A stretch of 64,000 nucleotides of DNA from UBA11606 sp039188975 (lineage in GTDB: Bacteria > Actinomycetota > Acidimicrobiia > Acidimicrobiales > Aldehydirespiratoraceae). Below, piece by piece: positions 50,211 to 59,166 of the stretch. The notes beneath the pieces were generated by a model. It was not told the DNA's origin, did not search any database, and saw nothing but the letters and a program-made list of their open reading frames with translations. Within the stretch, counting starts at the first letter, position 1. Each line of letters starts with the position of its first letter. The DNA lies in contig JBCCYT010000005.1 of assembly GCA_039188975.1 (NCBI GenBank), positions 1-64,000 of the forward strand, read 5' to 3'. The translations under genes were made by a program, and so were the position numbers.

Positions 50211-51875
50211 TCAGCGTGGCGCAGGGCGCCAGTCGTTGAGGCCGGTGATGCACACGGCATCGCCGCTGTCACGGATGTAGGGGAATGGCTGAGTGCACGG
50301 GAAGCTGAACACCTGAGTTTGGATGACGTCCGGCATCTGCCCTTTCCCCGGAGTGATGCTCGCCGGGATCATCGCCGAGAGATCAACGGGACCCAGGTTC
50401 TCGAGCGCGTTCTCGATGTCGGCGCGGGTTGGGTTGTCGCCGGCGTCGTAGATCGACCGAGCCATGACCCGCATGATCGTGCAGATGGATGTCGCCATCC
50501 CGTATGCCGAGTCGCCTCCTTGGTCCTCCCATTGATGGTTCGCGCCGATGGCATTGTTGTCGTTGTAGGTACCGACGCACATCTCCTGGTACGGCGTTGG
50601 CTCGTAGCCATCGGCTCGGTAGCCGCCGGTGTCGCGGAAGTCGATGATGATCGCCCCGTCATAGAGCGCCCCGGCCCCCGGGGTGTTTGCGATCTGACCA
50701 GAGACCAGCTCGCCAGCTTGGCTGTTGAAGTCTGACGCGTAGAACTGCACATCGCCCGGCTCGAACCCCTGCTGCGCCATCTCATCGATGTACCCGGGAG
50801 CGGTGAGGATTCCCATGGCGTTGAAGAAATGCTCGATGCCCGCATTCCGCATGTTGGTAACCGACTCTGGAACGCCGCCGACACAGACCGTGCTGCCTTC
50901 GCAGGCAATGATGTCGAAGACGACCTCGAGCCCTGCTTCTCGAAGTGGTGTGACGAGGCTCGCCTCGATGTCTTCGGGTTGTCCAGGGGTGTCTGGAACG
51001 ACGACTCCGATGACATCGCCCGCTTCGAGACGGCCTTGGGCCAAAAGATCGGCCGCCGCAAAGCTGAGGTTCTCGGAATTGGTGGTCGACAAGCTGACCA
51101 GACGACCTTCACCACGCGCCATGAAGTCATCGGACTGGCCTTGCGTCGACACGAACATCGTCTGTTGCTCCTCGACGATGCACAGCACTGCGGAGCCCTG
51201 GAAGCCGGAGCTGTTGAGGATCATCACGGCGTTGAAATCCTCCGTTGCTTCCAGACACGCAGCGTTGCGTTCGGTCTGGGTTGTCGGACCGAAGAGTGCG
51301 ACCTCGATCGTGTCGAGCTCGAGCATGCGACCCCGGATGCCGCCGCACTCGGTGTTGATGTACTCGGTGAACACGCGGAACATCTCGTTCATGTCACCCA
51401 CCGGCACGCCGAAGCCGATCGCCGCGGCGTCTTCGAGACGCGACTTGATGTGGGTGATCGAGATGCTGTCCGCGGCGATGCCCGCTTCGATGTCGGCTCG
51501 ATCTGCCGCCTCTCCCGTGTCGGTGCAGAACGTGTTGATCTGGGTGAACGGGTGGTCCCCGCGATCGAACGACTCCTGGAAGTCGACGAAGATGCCCCCG
51601 CGAGGGTCGTCGTAGAAGTTGGGGAGTGGCTCCGCCGGTTCGTCCTCGGCTTCGTCATCCCCCGGATCGGCCTCGCTGCTGTCTCCACTCGCATCGTCGT
51701 CGGTGGCCGCGGTCGAGTCATCTTCGGGCGCCGCGTCGCTGCTGGCGCTGGCGTCGGTCGTGGTGTCGTCGGCATCGCCTGCGCTGCTGTCGACCTCGCC
51801 GCCGCATGCGGAGGCAAGCAGCGCAATGACGAACATCACCGCGTACCAGTGCTTGGTTCGACTGGTCGATCGCAT
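50211..51875 (-). CDS. Lipoprotein substrate-binding protein of a branched-chain-type (HAAT) ABC importer
   Basis: 554 residues from ATG 51875; a GAGGGGGC ribosome-binding site precedes it, and the signal peptide AVMFVIALLASACGG with lipobox follows at once. Residues about 25-80 are a highly acidic Asp/Ser/Ala tether. The rest has the periplasmic-binding-protein type I fold: ITHIKSRLEDAAAIGFGVPVGD, FNAVMILNSSGFQGSAVLCIVEEQ, GDVIGVVVPDTPG, with several Cys pairs. It is larger than typical LivK proteins (about 370 residues). It is divergent from the fused importer genes and is their likely binding protein. Confidence 0.82.
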   Translation of the reverse strand: MRSTSRTKHWYAVMFVIALLASACGGEVDSSAGDADDTTTDASASSDAAPEDDSTAATDDDASGDSSEADPGDDEAEDEPAEPLPNFYDDPRGGIFVDFQESFDRGDHPFTQINTFCTDTGEAADRADIEAGIAADSISITHIKSRLEDAAAIGFGVPVGDMNEMFRVFTEYINTECGGIRGRMLELDTIEVALFGPTTQTERNAACLEATEDFNAVMILNSSGFQGSAVLCIVEEQQTMFVSTQGQSDDFMARGEGRLVSLSTTNSENLSFAAADLLAQGRLEAGDVIGVVVPDTPGQPEDIEASLVTPLREAGLEVVFDIIACEGSTVCVGGVPESVTNMRNAGIEHFFNAMGILTAPGYIDEMAQQGFEPGDVQFYASDFNSQAGELVSGQIANTPGAGALYDGAIIIDFRDTGGYRADGYEPTPYQEMCVGTYNDNNAIGANHQWEDQGGDSAYGMATSICTIMRVMARSIYDAGDNPTRADIENALENLGPVDLSAMIPASITPGKGQMPDVIQTQVFSFPCTQPFPYIRDSGDAVCITGLNDWRPAPR

Positions 51876-51895
51876 TGCGGGGCCCCCTCGGTTGG

Positions 51896-51945
51896 CACCG
51901 GTCGTGTGCCGGTGATTACCCGGCGAGATGCCGGATCGGTAGAGT
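51896..51945. promoter_or_regulatory. Divergent control region of the fused importer locus
   Basis: The 130-bp gap holds two hairpin-forming repeats, caccgg/ccggtg at 51896-51901 and 51909-51914, and ccggc/gccgg at 51920-51924 and 51930-51934. TAGAGT at 51940-51945 could be the -10 box of the plus-strand gene, giving a leader of about 55 nt with a GGGGGA ribosome-binding site. Confidence 0.35.
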
Positions 51946-52005
51946 CTCGTCGCCTGCGAAGGTGCGACACAAGTCACACCACACCGGGTTGATGTCGGGG
52001 GACGT

Positions 52006-54216
52006 ATGGGGGATCGAACCGAGACTGCGAGCGACGATGCCGCAACGCTCGCCGCCGCGGTGCTCGACGAGGAAGCCAAGCGACAAGCGGCCCAAGCTGA
52101 ACGCGACGCCGGAGTCGTGCTGCCCGATGATCTTCTCCCCGGCGTCGGTGACGAACCGATGACGCTCACCCAGGCGATGGCCTCGGGTGGGCGGTTCACC
52201 GTCGTCATGTTGTTCGTGCTCGGCCTGATCGACGAACTGCCCCGTGCCATACGGGTGCTCGCCCCCGACATTCAGAACTCGCTCGGCATCTCCGACACCG
52301 TGCTCGCCGGCGTACTCGGCTTCGGCGGGGTCACCCTCGTCCTCGGTGCCGTTCCGATGGCGGCGCTCGCCGATCGGGTTCGCCGGGTCGCGCTCATTCC
52401 CGTGATGACGATCGTATGGGCCGGAGCAACAGCCTTGTCCGGCGCGGTCGTCAATGCCTTCCAGCTCTTTTGGACCAACGCGATCGCCGGGCTCGGCCAC
52501 TCGTACCGCATCCCGGTGTCGAACTCATTGCTGACCGACACCTACCCGATCCAGGCCCGCGCCCGGGTCTTTGCCTTCGAAGGGTTGGGTCGACCGTTGG
52601 GCCAGTTGCTCGGTCCGCTGCTCGTCGGCGGCATCGCTGCACTCATCGGTGGCGACGACGGTTGGCGATGGGCGTTCGTCATCATCTCCATCCCGCCCGT
52701 CGTCGTCGCCCTCATCGCAACCCGCATGAACGAACCGCCCCGCGGTCAGTTCGACCAGAAAGCCGTGCTCGGCGACGATGAGGCACTCGAGATCGACGAG
52801 CTCGAGCCATCGATGAGCACCGCCCTCGCACGGCTCCGCAAGATCCGCACCTTCTACTACCTGGCGACGGGTGTCGGCGTGCTGGGATTTGCGCTCATCG
52901 CGGTCCCGCTTCAGTTCAATCTGCTCCTCGAAGACAAGTACGCCCTCGGCGCGTTCGAGCGAGGTGCCGTCGAAGCGCTGATGTGGGTCGGGTCGCTGAT
53001 CGCCATACCTTTCGCCGGCCGCCACTTCGACCGCATCTTCCGCCGAGATCCCGAGCGGCTGATGCGGCTCCAGGGGCGACTCGTCATGCTCGCCGGCGTA
53101 CTCTTTCTGATCGCGCTGCCGATCAAGGCGATCGGACCGCTCGTCATCGGCATGGCGCTCGCCCAGTCAGCGATTTCCGCCAGCTTCGTCGCCGCCCCCA
53201 CGATCATCGCCGCGGTGTCGCCCTACCGCATCCGTTCCCAAGCCTTCGCCCTCCTACCGGTTTTCGTGTTCTTGATGGGGGGCTTCTTCGGTGGCCTCAT
53301 CGCTGGGCAAATCTCCGACGCCTACAACGAACGCACGGCGATGCTCGTCATCGCACCGGCGGCGGCGGTGATCGGCGGCTGGCTGATCCAGCAGGGTGCC
53401 AAGCACATCCGCCGCGACATCTCCCTTGCGGTCGAAGAGCTGCTCGAAGAGCAAGACGAAACGGCGCGGATCGTGGCCGACCCCGACGCCGTGCCGGCGC
53501 TGCAGGTCCGCAATCTCGACTTCAGCTACGGACCGGTCCAGGTGCTGTTCGACATCAATCTCGACGTGGGCGCCGGCGAGGTCGTTGCGCTGCTCGGAAC
53601 AAACGGCGCAGGCAAGTCGACCCTGCTTCGCGCCATCTCCGGGCTCGGGATCCCCGATCGGGGCGTCGTACGGCTCAACGGTCGCACGATCACCTACGCC
53701 GAGGCCGAGACTCGGTTCCGAGTCGGCATCGTGCAACTGCGGGGTGGGGCCGGCACGTTCCCGGGCCTGTCGATCGAGGACAACCTGCGCGCCAGCCTGC
53801 TCAGCGCCGGCCTCCCGTCGAACGAGATCGAACGCCGCATCCAGACCGCAATCGAACGGTTCCCGGGCTTGCGCGATCGACTCCACGTTCCCGCCGACGA
53901 GCTCTCCGGGGGTCAGCAACAGATGCTCGCTCTGGCCATGACGCTGGTCCAGGAGCCCGAAGTCTTGCTGATTGACGAACTCAGCCTCGGACTGGCACCG
54001 GTGGTCGTACAGGAACTGCTTCGCGTGGTCGAGCAGCTCAAATCCGAAGGTCAAGCGATGGTCATCGTCGAGCAATCGCTCAACGTTGCGCTCGCCTTCG
54101 CCGACCGAGCGATCTTCATGGAGAAAGGAGAAGTTCGCTTCTCCGGACCAGCCCGAGAACTCCTCGAGCGCGGTGACCTCGCCCGAGCAGTCTTTCTCGG
54201 AGGCGAAGGCGGATGA
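52006..54216 (+). CDS. MFS transporter fused to a LivF-type ABC ATPase
   Basis: 736 residues. After about 65 hydrophilic residues, residues about 65-470 form a 12-helix major-facilitator module (MLFVLGLIDELPRAIRVLAPDI, MAALADRVRRVALIPVM with the loop between helices 2 and 3, and LLPVFVFLMGGFFGGLIAG). Residues about 500-736 are a complete ABC ATPase: LLGTNGAGKSTLLRAISGL, LSGGQQQMLALAMTLVQ, VLLIDELSLGLAP, the LivF-type Walker B. Its ATGA overlap with the next gene, which supplies LivH, LivM and LivG, makes it the second ATPase of one importer. Confidence 0.93.
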   Translation: MGDRTETASDDAATLAAAVLDEEAKRQAAQAERDAGVVLPDDLLPGVGDEPMTLTQAMASGGRFTVVMLFVLGLIDELPRAIRVLAPDIQNSLGISDTVLAGVLGFGGVTLVLGAVPMAALADRVRRVALIPVMTIVWAGATALSGAVVNAFQLFWTNAIAGLGHSYRIPVSNSLLTDTYPIQARARVFAFEGLGRPLGQLLGPLLVGGIAALIGGDDGWRWAFVIISIPPVVVALIATRMNEPPRGQFDQKAVLGDDEALEIDELEPSMSTALARLRKIRTFYYLATGVGVLGFALIAVPLQFNLLLEDKYALGAFERGAVEALMWVGSLIAIPFAGRHFDRIFRRDPERLMRLQGRLVMLAGVLFLIALPIKAIGPLVIGMALAQSAISASFVAAPTIIAAVSPYRIRSQAFALLPVFVFLMGGFFGGLIAGQISDAYNERTAMLVIAPAAAVIGGWLIQQGAKHIRRDISLAVEELLEEQDETARIVADPDAVPALQVRNLDFSYGPVQVLFDINLDVGAGEVVALLGTNGAGKSTLLRAISGLGIPDRGVVRLNGRTITYAEAETRFRVGIVQLRGGAGTFPGLSIEDNLRASLLSAGLPSNEIERRIQTAIERFPGLRDRLHVPADELSGGQQQMLALAMTLVQEPEVLLIDELSLGLAPVVVQELLRVVEQLKSEGQAMVIVEQSLNVALAFADRAIFMEKGEVRFSGPARELLERGDLARAVFLGGEGG

Positions 54217-57068
54217 TCGAACTCGCCGGTATCGCCATCAGCCAGCAGGCACTCCTCGTCGGCCTGGTCACCGGCCTGACCTACGCCGCGTTCGCCGCCG
54301 GCTTCGTGCTGATCTACCGATCGACCGGCGTGCTCAACTTCGCACACGGTGAGATGGGTGCGTTTGGCCTCGCCGTCTTCGTCCTCCTCCTCGTCAACTA
54401 CGACATCAACTGGTGGCTGGCGTTCCTGCTCGCGGTTGCTGCGTGCGCGCTCGCGGGCGCCGTCGTGGAACTCGTCGTCATACGCCGCCTGTTCGACTCG
54501 CCTCGACTCGTCGTCTTGATCGCGACCATCGGAGTCGGCCAGATCCTGTTGCTCGCCCGAGTGAGCTGGATCCCCGACATCACCGCCGGCGGGTCGATCC
54601 CGACACCGTTCGACGTCACCTGGGAACCGACGAACAGCCTCCGGCTCCAAGCCCGCGAGCTGACCGTCCTCGTCGTCGTACCGCTCCTGATCGCGTGCCT
54701 TGGGCTGTTTCTCACCCGGACCCGATTCGGGTTGGCGGTTCGGGCCTCAGCAAGCAATCCCGACACCGCCCGGGTCTTTGGCACCTCGCCGCGGCGAGTC
54801 TCGACGATCGTGTGGGCGATCAGCGGTGGCTTCGCCGCAGCCACCGCAATCCTGATCGCCCCGATCAACGGCACCCAAGCCGCGCTGGTCGACGACACCG
54901 GCCAAGCCCTCGCCGAAGTGCTGCTGCTTCGCGTCCTCATCGTGTCGCTACTGGCGCGGATGCGTTCGCTACCCGGGGTCGTCGGTGCGGGCATCGCAGT
55001 CGGGGTGGTCGAGAAGATCGTGCGCGACAACGTCGCCACCACGAACCAGACGATCGTCGACCTATTCCTGTTCCTCGCCGTCTTGATCGTCGTGCTCGTC
55101 CTCGCCCGCTCCCAGCGAGACACGAGCAGCTGGTCGCTCGCCCCACGCACTCGCCCCGTCCCCGAACGGCTCCGAAGCATCTGGTGGGTGCGCCACCTCA
55201 ACCACATCGGGTTCATCGGGCTCTTCACGTTTCTGGGGGTCTTGCCGCTCGCCGTCACTACCAACGCGGGACTGTTCACGTGGAGCATCATCCTGATCTG
55301 GGCGATGGTCGCGCTGTCGCTCACGATCCTCACCGGCTGGTCGGGTCAGCTCTCACTCGGACAGTTTGCGTTCGTCGGTGTCGGCGGGCTCACCACGGTT
55401 GCCTTGAGCCGAGGTCACGATCTGCCGGTGCCGTTCGATCTGTTCGACGTCTCGGTCGAACTCCCGTGGGGTCTGTCGGTGCTTGGCGGAACGATCGCCG
55501 GAATCGTCTTCGCCATGATCGTCGGCATCCCGGCGCTTCGCGTCCGAGGCCTGTTCCTCACCGTCGCAACCCTCGCCTTCGCCGTCGCCTCGGCGCGCTG
55601 GCTGTTCGTGCAAGACGTCTTCACCGGTGGCAGCAGCATCCCCCGACCGACACAACCACCGAAACTGTTCGGAATCGACTTCGATCAGAGCCGAACGAAC
55701 CTCTACTACCTCTGCCTCGGATCCTTGGTCGCCATGTCGTGGATCGCGGCTCGGATTCGGGCCACCGGCATCGGTCGCACACTCATCGCCGTGCGAGACA
55801 ACGAAGACATGGCCGCAGCCTCGACCGTTCCGCCCGCCCGGGTCAAGCTCGCCGCCTTCGCCGTCTCCGGCGGCATGGCTGCGTTCGCCGGCGGACTCCT
55901 CGTCTCCGTTGTCCCCAGCATCGAACCCAGCACGACCTTCGCCGCAGCGGAGTCGATCCAGGTCGTCGTGGTGGCGATCATCGGCGGACTCGGCTCGGTC
56001 GCGGGCCCCGTCCTCGGTGCGCTGTGGGTACGGGGTATCCCCGAAATCACCCCCGAAGCGCTGCTCGACCTGCAGCGCCTCTTCACCTCCAACATCGGGC
56101 TCCTCGTGCTGCTGATGTACTTCCCGGGAGGCCTCCTGCAGGTCGTGTACCTCGGGCGAGACCGGCTCCTGAAGCGGGCCGAAGCGCGCCTGCCCGAGCC
56201 GGAAACTCCCACAGCGACCCCGGCCGTCGCGAAGCGACCACCGGCCCGCCCCGAGCGCCCGGCACTCGCAGATGCCACCTCGGCGCTCGCCGCCCGCGAC
56301 ATCGACGTTCGCTTCGGAGGCAACATCGCCGTCGACGGCGTGAGCTTCGACGTCGCGCCCGGCGAACTGGTCGGACTCATCGGCACCAACGGCGCCGGGA
56401 AATCAACACTCCTCAACGCAATCAGCGGCTTCGTCCCCGCAACGGGAACCATCTCGGTTCGGGGCGTCGACGTCAGCGGCCTCGACGCAGCACAACGCCA
56501 TCGCGTCGGGCTCGGACGCGGATTCCAAGACGCACGGCTCTACCCCGACCTCACCGTTCGCGAGTGCCTCCAGGTTGCCCTCGAAGCCCGGCAACGGTCA
56601 CCGTTCGTCGCATCGATGCTTGGCCTCCCACCATCAGGACGCCGCGAACGATCGAAGCGGGCCGACGCCGACGACATCATCGACTACCTCGGACTCGGCC
56701 GCTACGCCGATCAAGCCACCGGCAACCTGTCCACCGGCACCCGCCGCATCGTCGAACTGGGCAGCCTCCTCGCAGTCGACGCCCAGATCCTCCTGCTCGA
56801 CGAACCCACCGGCGGAGTCGCCCAACGAGAAACCGAAGCGTTCGGGCCGCTGATCAAACGAATCCAAGCCGAGCTCGACGCCGCCGTCGTCGTCATCGAA
56901 CACGACATGCCACTCGTCATGAGCATCTCCGACCGGGTCTACTGCCTCGAAGCCGGCACCATCATCGCCCAAGGCACCCCCGACGCCGTTCGCAACAACC
57001 CCGACGTCATCTCCAGCTACCTCGGCACCGACGAACGCGCCATCCAACGCTCCAACGCGCCGAACTGA
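54213..57068 (+). CDS. LivH-LivM-LivG fusion: two permeases and an ATPase of a HAAT importer
   Basis: 951 residues. Residues about 1-300 are LivH-like (GLVTGLTYAAFAAGFVLIYRSTGVLNFAHGEMGAF), about 325-640 LivM-like (LTGWSGQLSLGQFAFVGVGG; GVVPSIEPS-type end), and about 690-945 a LivG ATPase (VGLIGTNGAGKSTLLNAISG, signature LSTGTRRIVELGSLLA, Walker B ILLLDEPTGGV, H-loop VVIEHDMPLV). The signature reads LSTGT rather than LSGGQ, as is common in LivG. Normally these are three genes. With the MFS-LivF fusion it builds an importer from two polypeptides. It overlaps the previous gene by ATGA. Confidence 0.94.
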   Translation: MIELAGIAISQQALLVGLVTGLTYAAFAAGFVLIYRSTGVLNFAHGEMGAFGLAVFVLLLVNYDINWWLAFLLAVAACALAGAVVELVVIRRLFDSPRLVVLIATIGVGQILLLARVSWIPDITAGGSIPTPFDVTWEPTNSLRLQARELTVLVVVPLLIACLGLFLTRTRFGLAVRASASNPDTARVFGTSPRRVSTIVWAISGGFAAATAILIAPINGTQAALVDDTGQALAEVLLLRVLIVSLLARMRSLPGVVGAGIAVGVVEKIVRDNVATTNQTIVDLFLFLAVLIVVLVLARSQRDTSSWSLAPRTRPVPERLRSIWWVRHLNHIGFIGLFTFLGVLPLAVTTNAGLFTWSIILIWAMVALSLTILTGWSGQLSLGQFAFVGVGGLTTVALSRGHDLPVPFDLFDVSVELPWGLSVLGGTIAGIVFAMIVGIPALRVRGLFLTVATLAFAVASARWLFVQDVFTGGSSIPRPTQPPKLFGIDFDQSRTNLYYLCLGSLVAMSWIAARIRATGIGRTLIAVRDNEDMAAASTVPPARVKLAAFAVSGGMAAFAGGLLVSVVPSIEPSTTFAAAESIQVVVVAIIGGLGSVAGPVLGALWVRGIPEITPEALLDLQRLFTSNIGLLVLLMYFPGGLLQVVYLGRDRLLKRAEARLPEPETPTATPAVAKRPPARPERPALADATSALAARDIDVRFGGNIAVDGVSFDVAPGELVGLIGTNGAGKSTLLNAISGFVPATGTISVRGVDVSGLDAAQRHRVGLGRGFQDARLYPDLTVRECLQVALEARQRSPFVASMLGLPPSGRRERSKRADADDIIDYLGLGRYADQATGNLSTGTRRIVELGSLLAVDAQILLLDEPTGGVAQRETEAFGPLIKRIQAELDAAVVVIEHDMPLVMSISDRVYCLEAGTIIAQGTPDAVRNNPDVISSYLGTDERAIQRSNAPN

Positions 57069-57071
57069 CCC

Positions 57072-57136
57072 GCCTACGGCACGGTGTCGTCGCGTGCCTA
57101 CGGCACGGTGTCGTCGCGTGCCTACGGCACGGTGTC
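57072..57136. repeat. Tandem multiplication of a gene 3' end (24-bp unit, 2.7 copies)
   Basis: Copies at 57072-57095 and 57096-57119 are identical; a third, 17-bp partial copy at 57120-57136 contains the stop codon and final codons of the clostripain-like gene on the minus strand. Each copy includes cctacggcacggtgtcg. It lies between convergent genes, as does the array at 20425-20508. Confidence 0.92.
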
Positions 57137-59107
57137 CAACGCGTTGACGGTGGAGACGTTGCCAGCGAAGTCATACACATTCAGCTCCGCGTACACGAGA
57201 TCGCCCGACACCATCGGCTCGAAGTCGTAGAGCAGCTCCGGCAGCGACGCAAACAAGCCGACGTCGCTCGTCGTGATCCACTCGAGCGTGCCGTCGGGAT
57301 ACAGATTCAAAACCCGCGGATAGATCAGCCCGTTCGGATCGGCGACGAGCTCGCCGAACGTCCCCCCATCGGTGATCTCGTAATAGGTCTCCGACAAAAT
57401 CTCCCCGACCGACGGGTCGTAGATGATCGTCAAAATCACATCGTGGGCCGGATCATCCGTACCGAACTCCTCCGGCGGTACATACGCCAGCGGAACATCG
57501 ACCAGCCAGATGCCCTCATCATCGATCGTCAGATCGAAATAGCCGACTGCAGAATCGCCAACCGAGTCGGTCAACGTCAACACGGTCAGGTCATAGATAC
57601 CCAGCACCTCACCGGTGTCATCGAACGTGATCGCCGGTTCCTCGCCGAAATAGATGATCGAATCGTCAGACTCGTCGATCGTGCCGTACGCGATCGTGAC
57701 ATCCACCGCATTGGCCAGCTCGTCGACCCCGAGCTCGGCGATCAGGTTGTAGCCGTCCTCGTCGAAGAAGCTCACGACTTCGCCACTCGGATCGAACGTC
57801 GCCAGCTCGTCCGCGGCGATGTTCTCCCCGGCCTGGTAGTACGCCGACAGCGCATCGCCCCACGCCGGTACGCCGTCAAGGAACAGATACCCCTGACGGA
57901 AGTTCGGCGCGTACTCCGGGAAGTAGATCGCGAGTCCGGTGGCCCGATCCGTCACCGGCCCGGTCACCTGCTCGACGACCAGGGCTTCCATCGCTTGCTG
58001 AAGACCGGAGTCGTCATAGTCGGCCTCCGTCGCGATGTTGGACGCGAGCCCGCCCAGATCGATCAGGTTGCTGTCGAGATCCGGATTCGGATCCCGCCCA
58101 AATGCCAACGTACGGGCCCGAGCCCGTCCGACGTCGGGTCCAGAGCCGGGCGAGCCGAGGGCCGACCCCAGATCCTCGACCGCATCGGTCACCGCGCCCA
58201 TCGCCGACAGATCGAGCAACGACAAGGTGATCGCCTCGTCAGCGCCCTCGTCTCTCGCCTGCGCGGCGTACCCCGCGATCAACGCTGAACCGACCTGTTC
58301 TGGGCTGCTGCCACCAACTCCCGCAAGGGCCCGATAGTCCCAGCCATGACCCGGTTCGAGCTCCTGTGACGCCAGCATGTAGTCCGCATACGGGGCGACG
58401 ACGCTGGCGACCTCGTAGGTCGCCATGAGGCATGCGTCGAACCCGATGAGATCGAGGCGATCTGCCCCCGCTGCGGTCAACCCGGCACCGACGCCCGCCT
58501 GGATCTCGGCCAGATCCAACACGTCGAGACCGTCGGTCTCGTCGGGGCCCATACCGGTCCACCCAGCACCGTGATCCCACAGGATCAGCGCCGTGTGGTC
58601 AGCGGGCCACGCCGTCATGCCGTACTCGACGAAATCGGCGAGTACCTGTTGATCACCGAGATTCAACTCGAACGAACCGTCGGACAGATCCTCGACCTCG
58701 CCATCGAGCACCCGCAAGAGCTTGGTGTCTTCGAAGTCGGCGAGACCCAACACACCCTCGTCTGTGAATGCCGGATGCCGGTCGATCAAGGCAATGATCT
58801 CGACATCGTCGGCCGCGGCCCCTGACATCTCGACCATGTCCTCGAGCAGGAACGGTTCGAGGTCGGTGTCGCCCATCCCGTAGATCAAGAACGTCCACGA
58901 CGTATCAGACGACACCGACTCGGACGTCGTAGGAATGACCGTCGTCGTGGGCGCCGCCTCGGTCGTTGTTGTCGTCGACGTTGTTGTCGTCGACTCGCTC
59001 GCCGGTTCGTCAGCGACAAGGTCGGCCAGTGCGTCTGGATCGCCCTCGGAACAGCCAACCGCAATCAGTGCGGAAACGAGCAACGCAACGCCACAACGTC
59101 GGATCAT
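57122..59107 (-). CDS. Clostripain-family (C11) cysteine peptidase, lipoprotein
   Basis: 661 residues from ATG 59107; the longer frame lacks a signal peptide. The lipoprotein signal MIRRCGVALLVSALIAVGC is followed by a Thr/Glu-rich tether (TTTTSTTTTTEAAPTTT). The peptidase domain shows the catalytic His in ALILWDHGAGWTGMG and the catalytic Cys in LDLIGFDACLMATYEVASV, the C11 pair. Residues about 430-661 are beta-rich, with DSVGDSAVGYFDLTIDDEG and FDPSGEVVSFFDEDGYNL, probably binding or processing modules. It is a surface protease; C11 enzymes often cleave after Arg or Lys, but the specificity here is unknown. Confidence 0.85.
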   Translation of the reverse strand: MIRRCGVALLVSALIAVGCSEGDPDALADLVADEPASESTTTTSTTTTTEAAPTTTVIPTTSESVSSDTSWTFLIYGMGDTDLEPFLLEDMVEMSGAAADDVEIIALIDRHPAFTDEGVLGLADFEDTKLLRVLDGEVEDLSDGSFELNLGDQQVLADFVEYGMTAWPADHTALILWDHGAGWTGMGPDETDGLDVLDLAEIQAGVGAGLTAAGADRLDLIGFDACLMATYEVASVVAPYADYMLASQELEPGHGWDYRALAGVGGSSPEQVGSALIAGYAAQARDEGADEAITLSLLDLSAMGAVTDAVEDLGSALGSPGSGPDVGRARARTLAFGRDPNPDLDSNLIDLGGLASNIATEADYDDSGLQQAMEALVVEQVTGPVTDRATGLAIYFPEYAPNFRQGYLFLDGVPAWGDALSAYYQAGENIAADELATFDPSGEVVSFFDEDGYNLIAELGVDELANAVDVTIAYGTIDESDDSIIYFGEEPAITFDDTGEVLGIYDLTVLTLTDSVGDSAVGYFDLTIDDEGIWLVDVPLAYVPPEEFGTDDPAHDVILTIIYDPSVGEILSETYYEITDGGTFGELVADPNGLIYPRVLNLYPDGTLEWITTSDVGLFASLPELLYDFEPMVSGDLVYAELNVYDFAGNVSTVNALDTVP

Positions 59108-59166
59108 GGGGAGCCACCTCACAGATCGGGTCCGGCCGCAGTCGTAACACACCCGACGGCGGGTGG

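Noticed and set aside
54413..58288. 1291-codon open frame on the plus strand overlapping the importer gene
   Set aside because: It is an out-of-frame shadow: very Arg/Pro/His rich, no domain motifs, and it runs through the LivH-LivM-LivG gene and the 3' end of the opposite gene.
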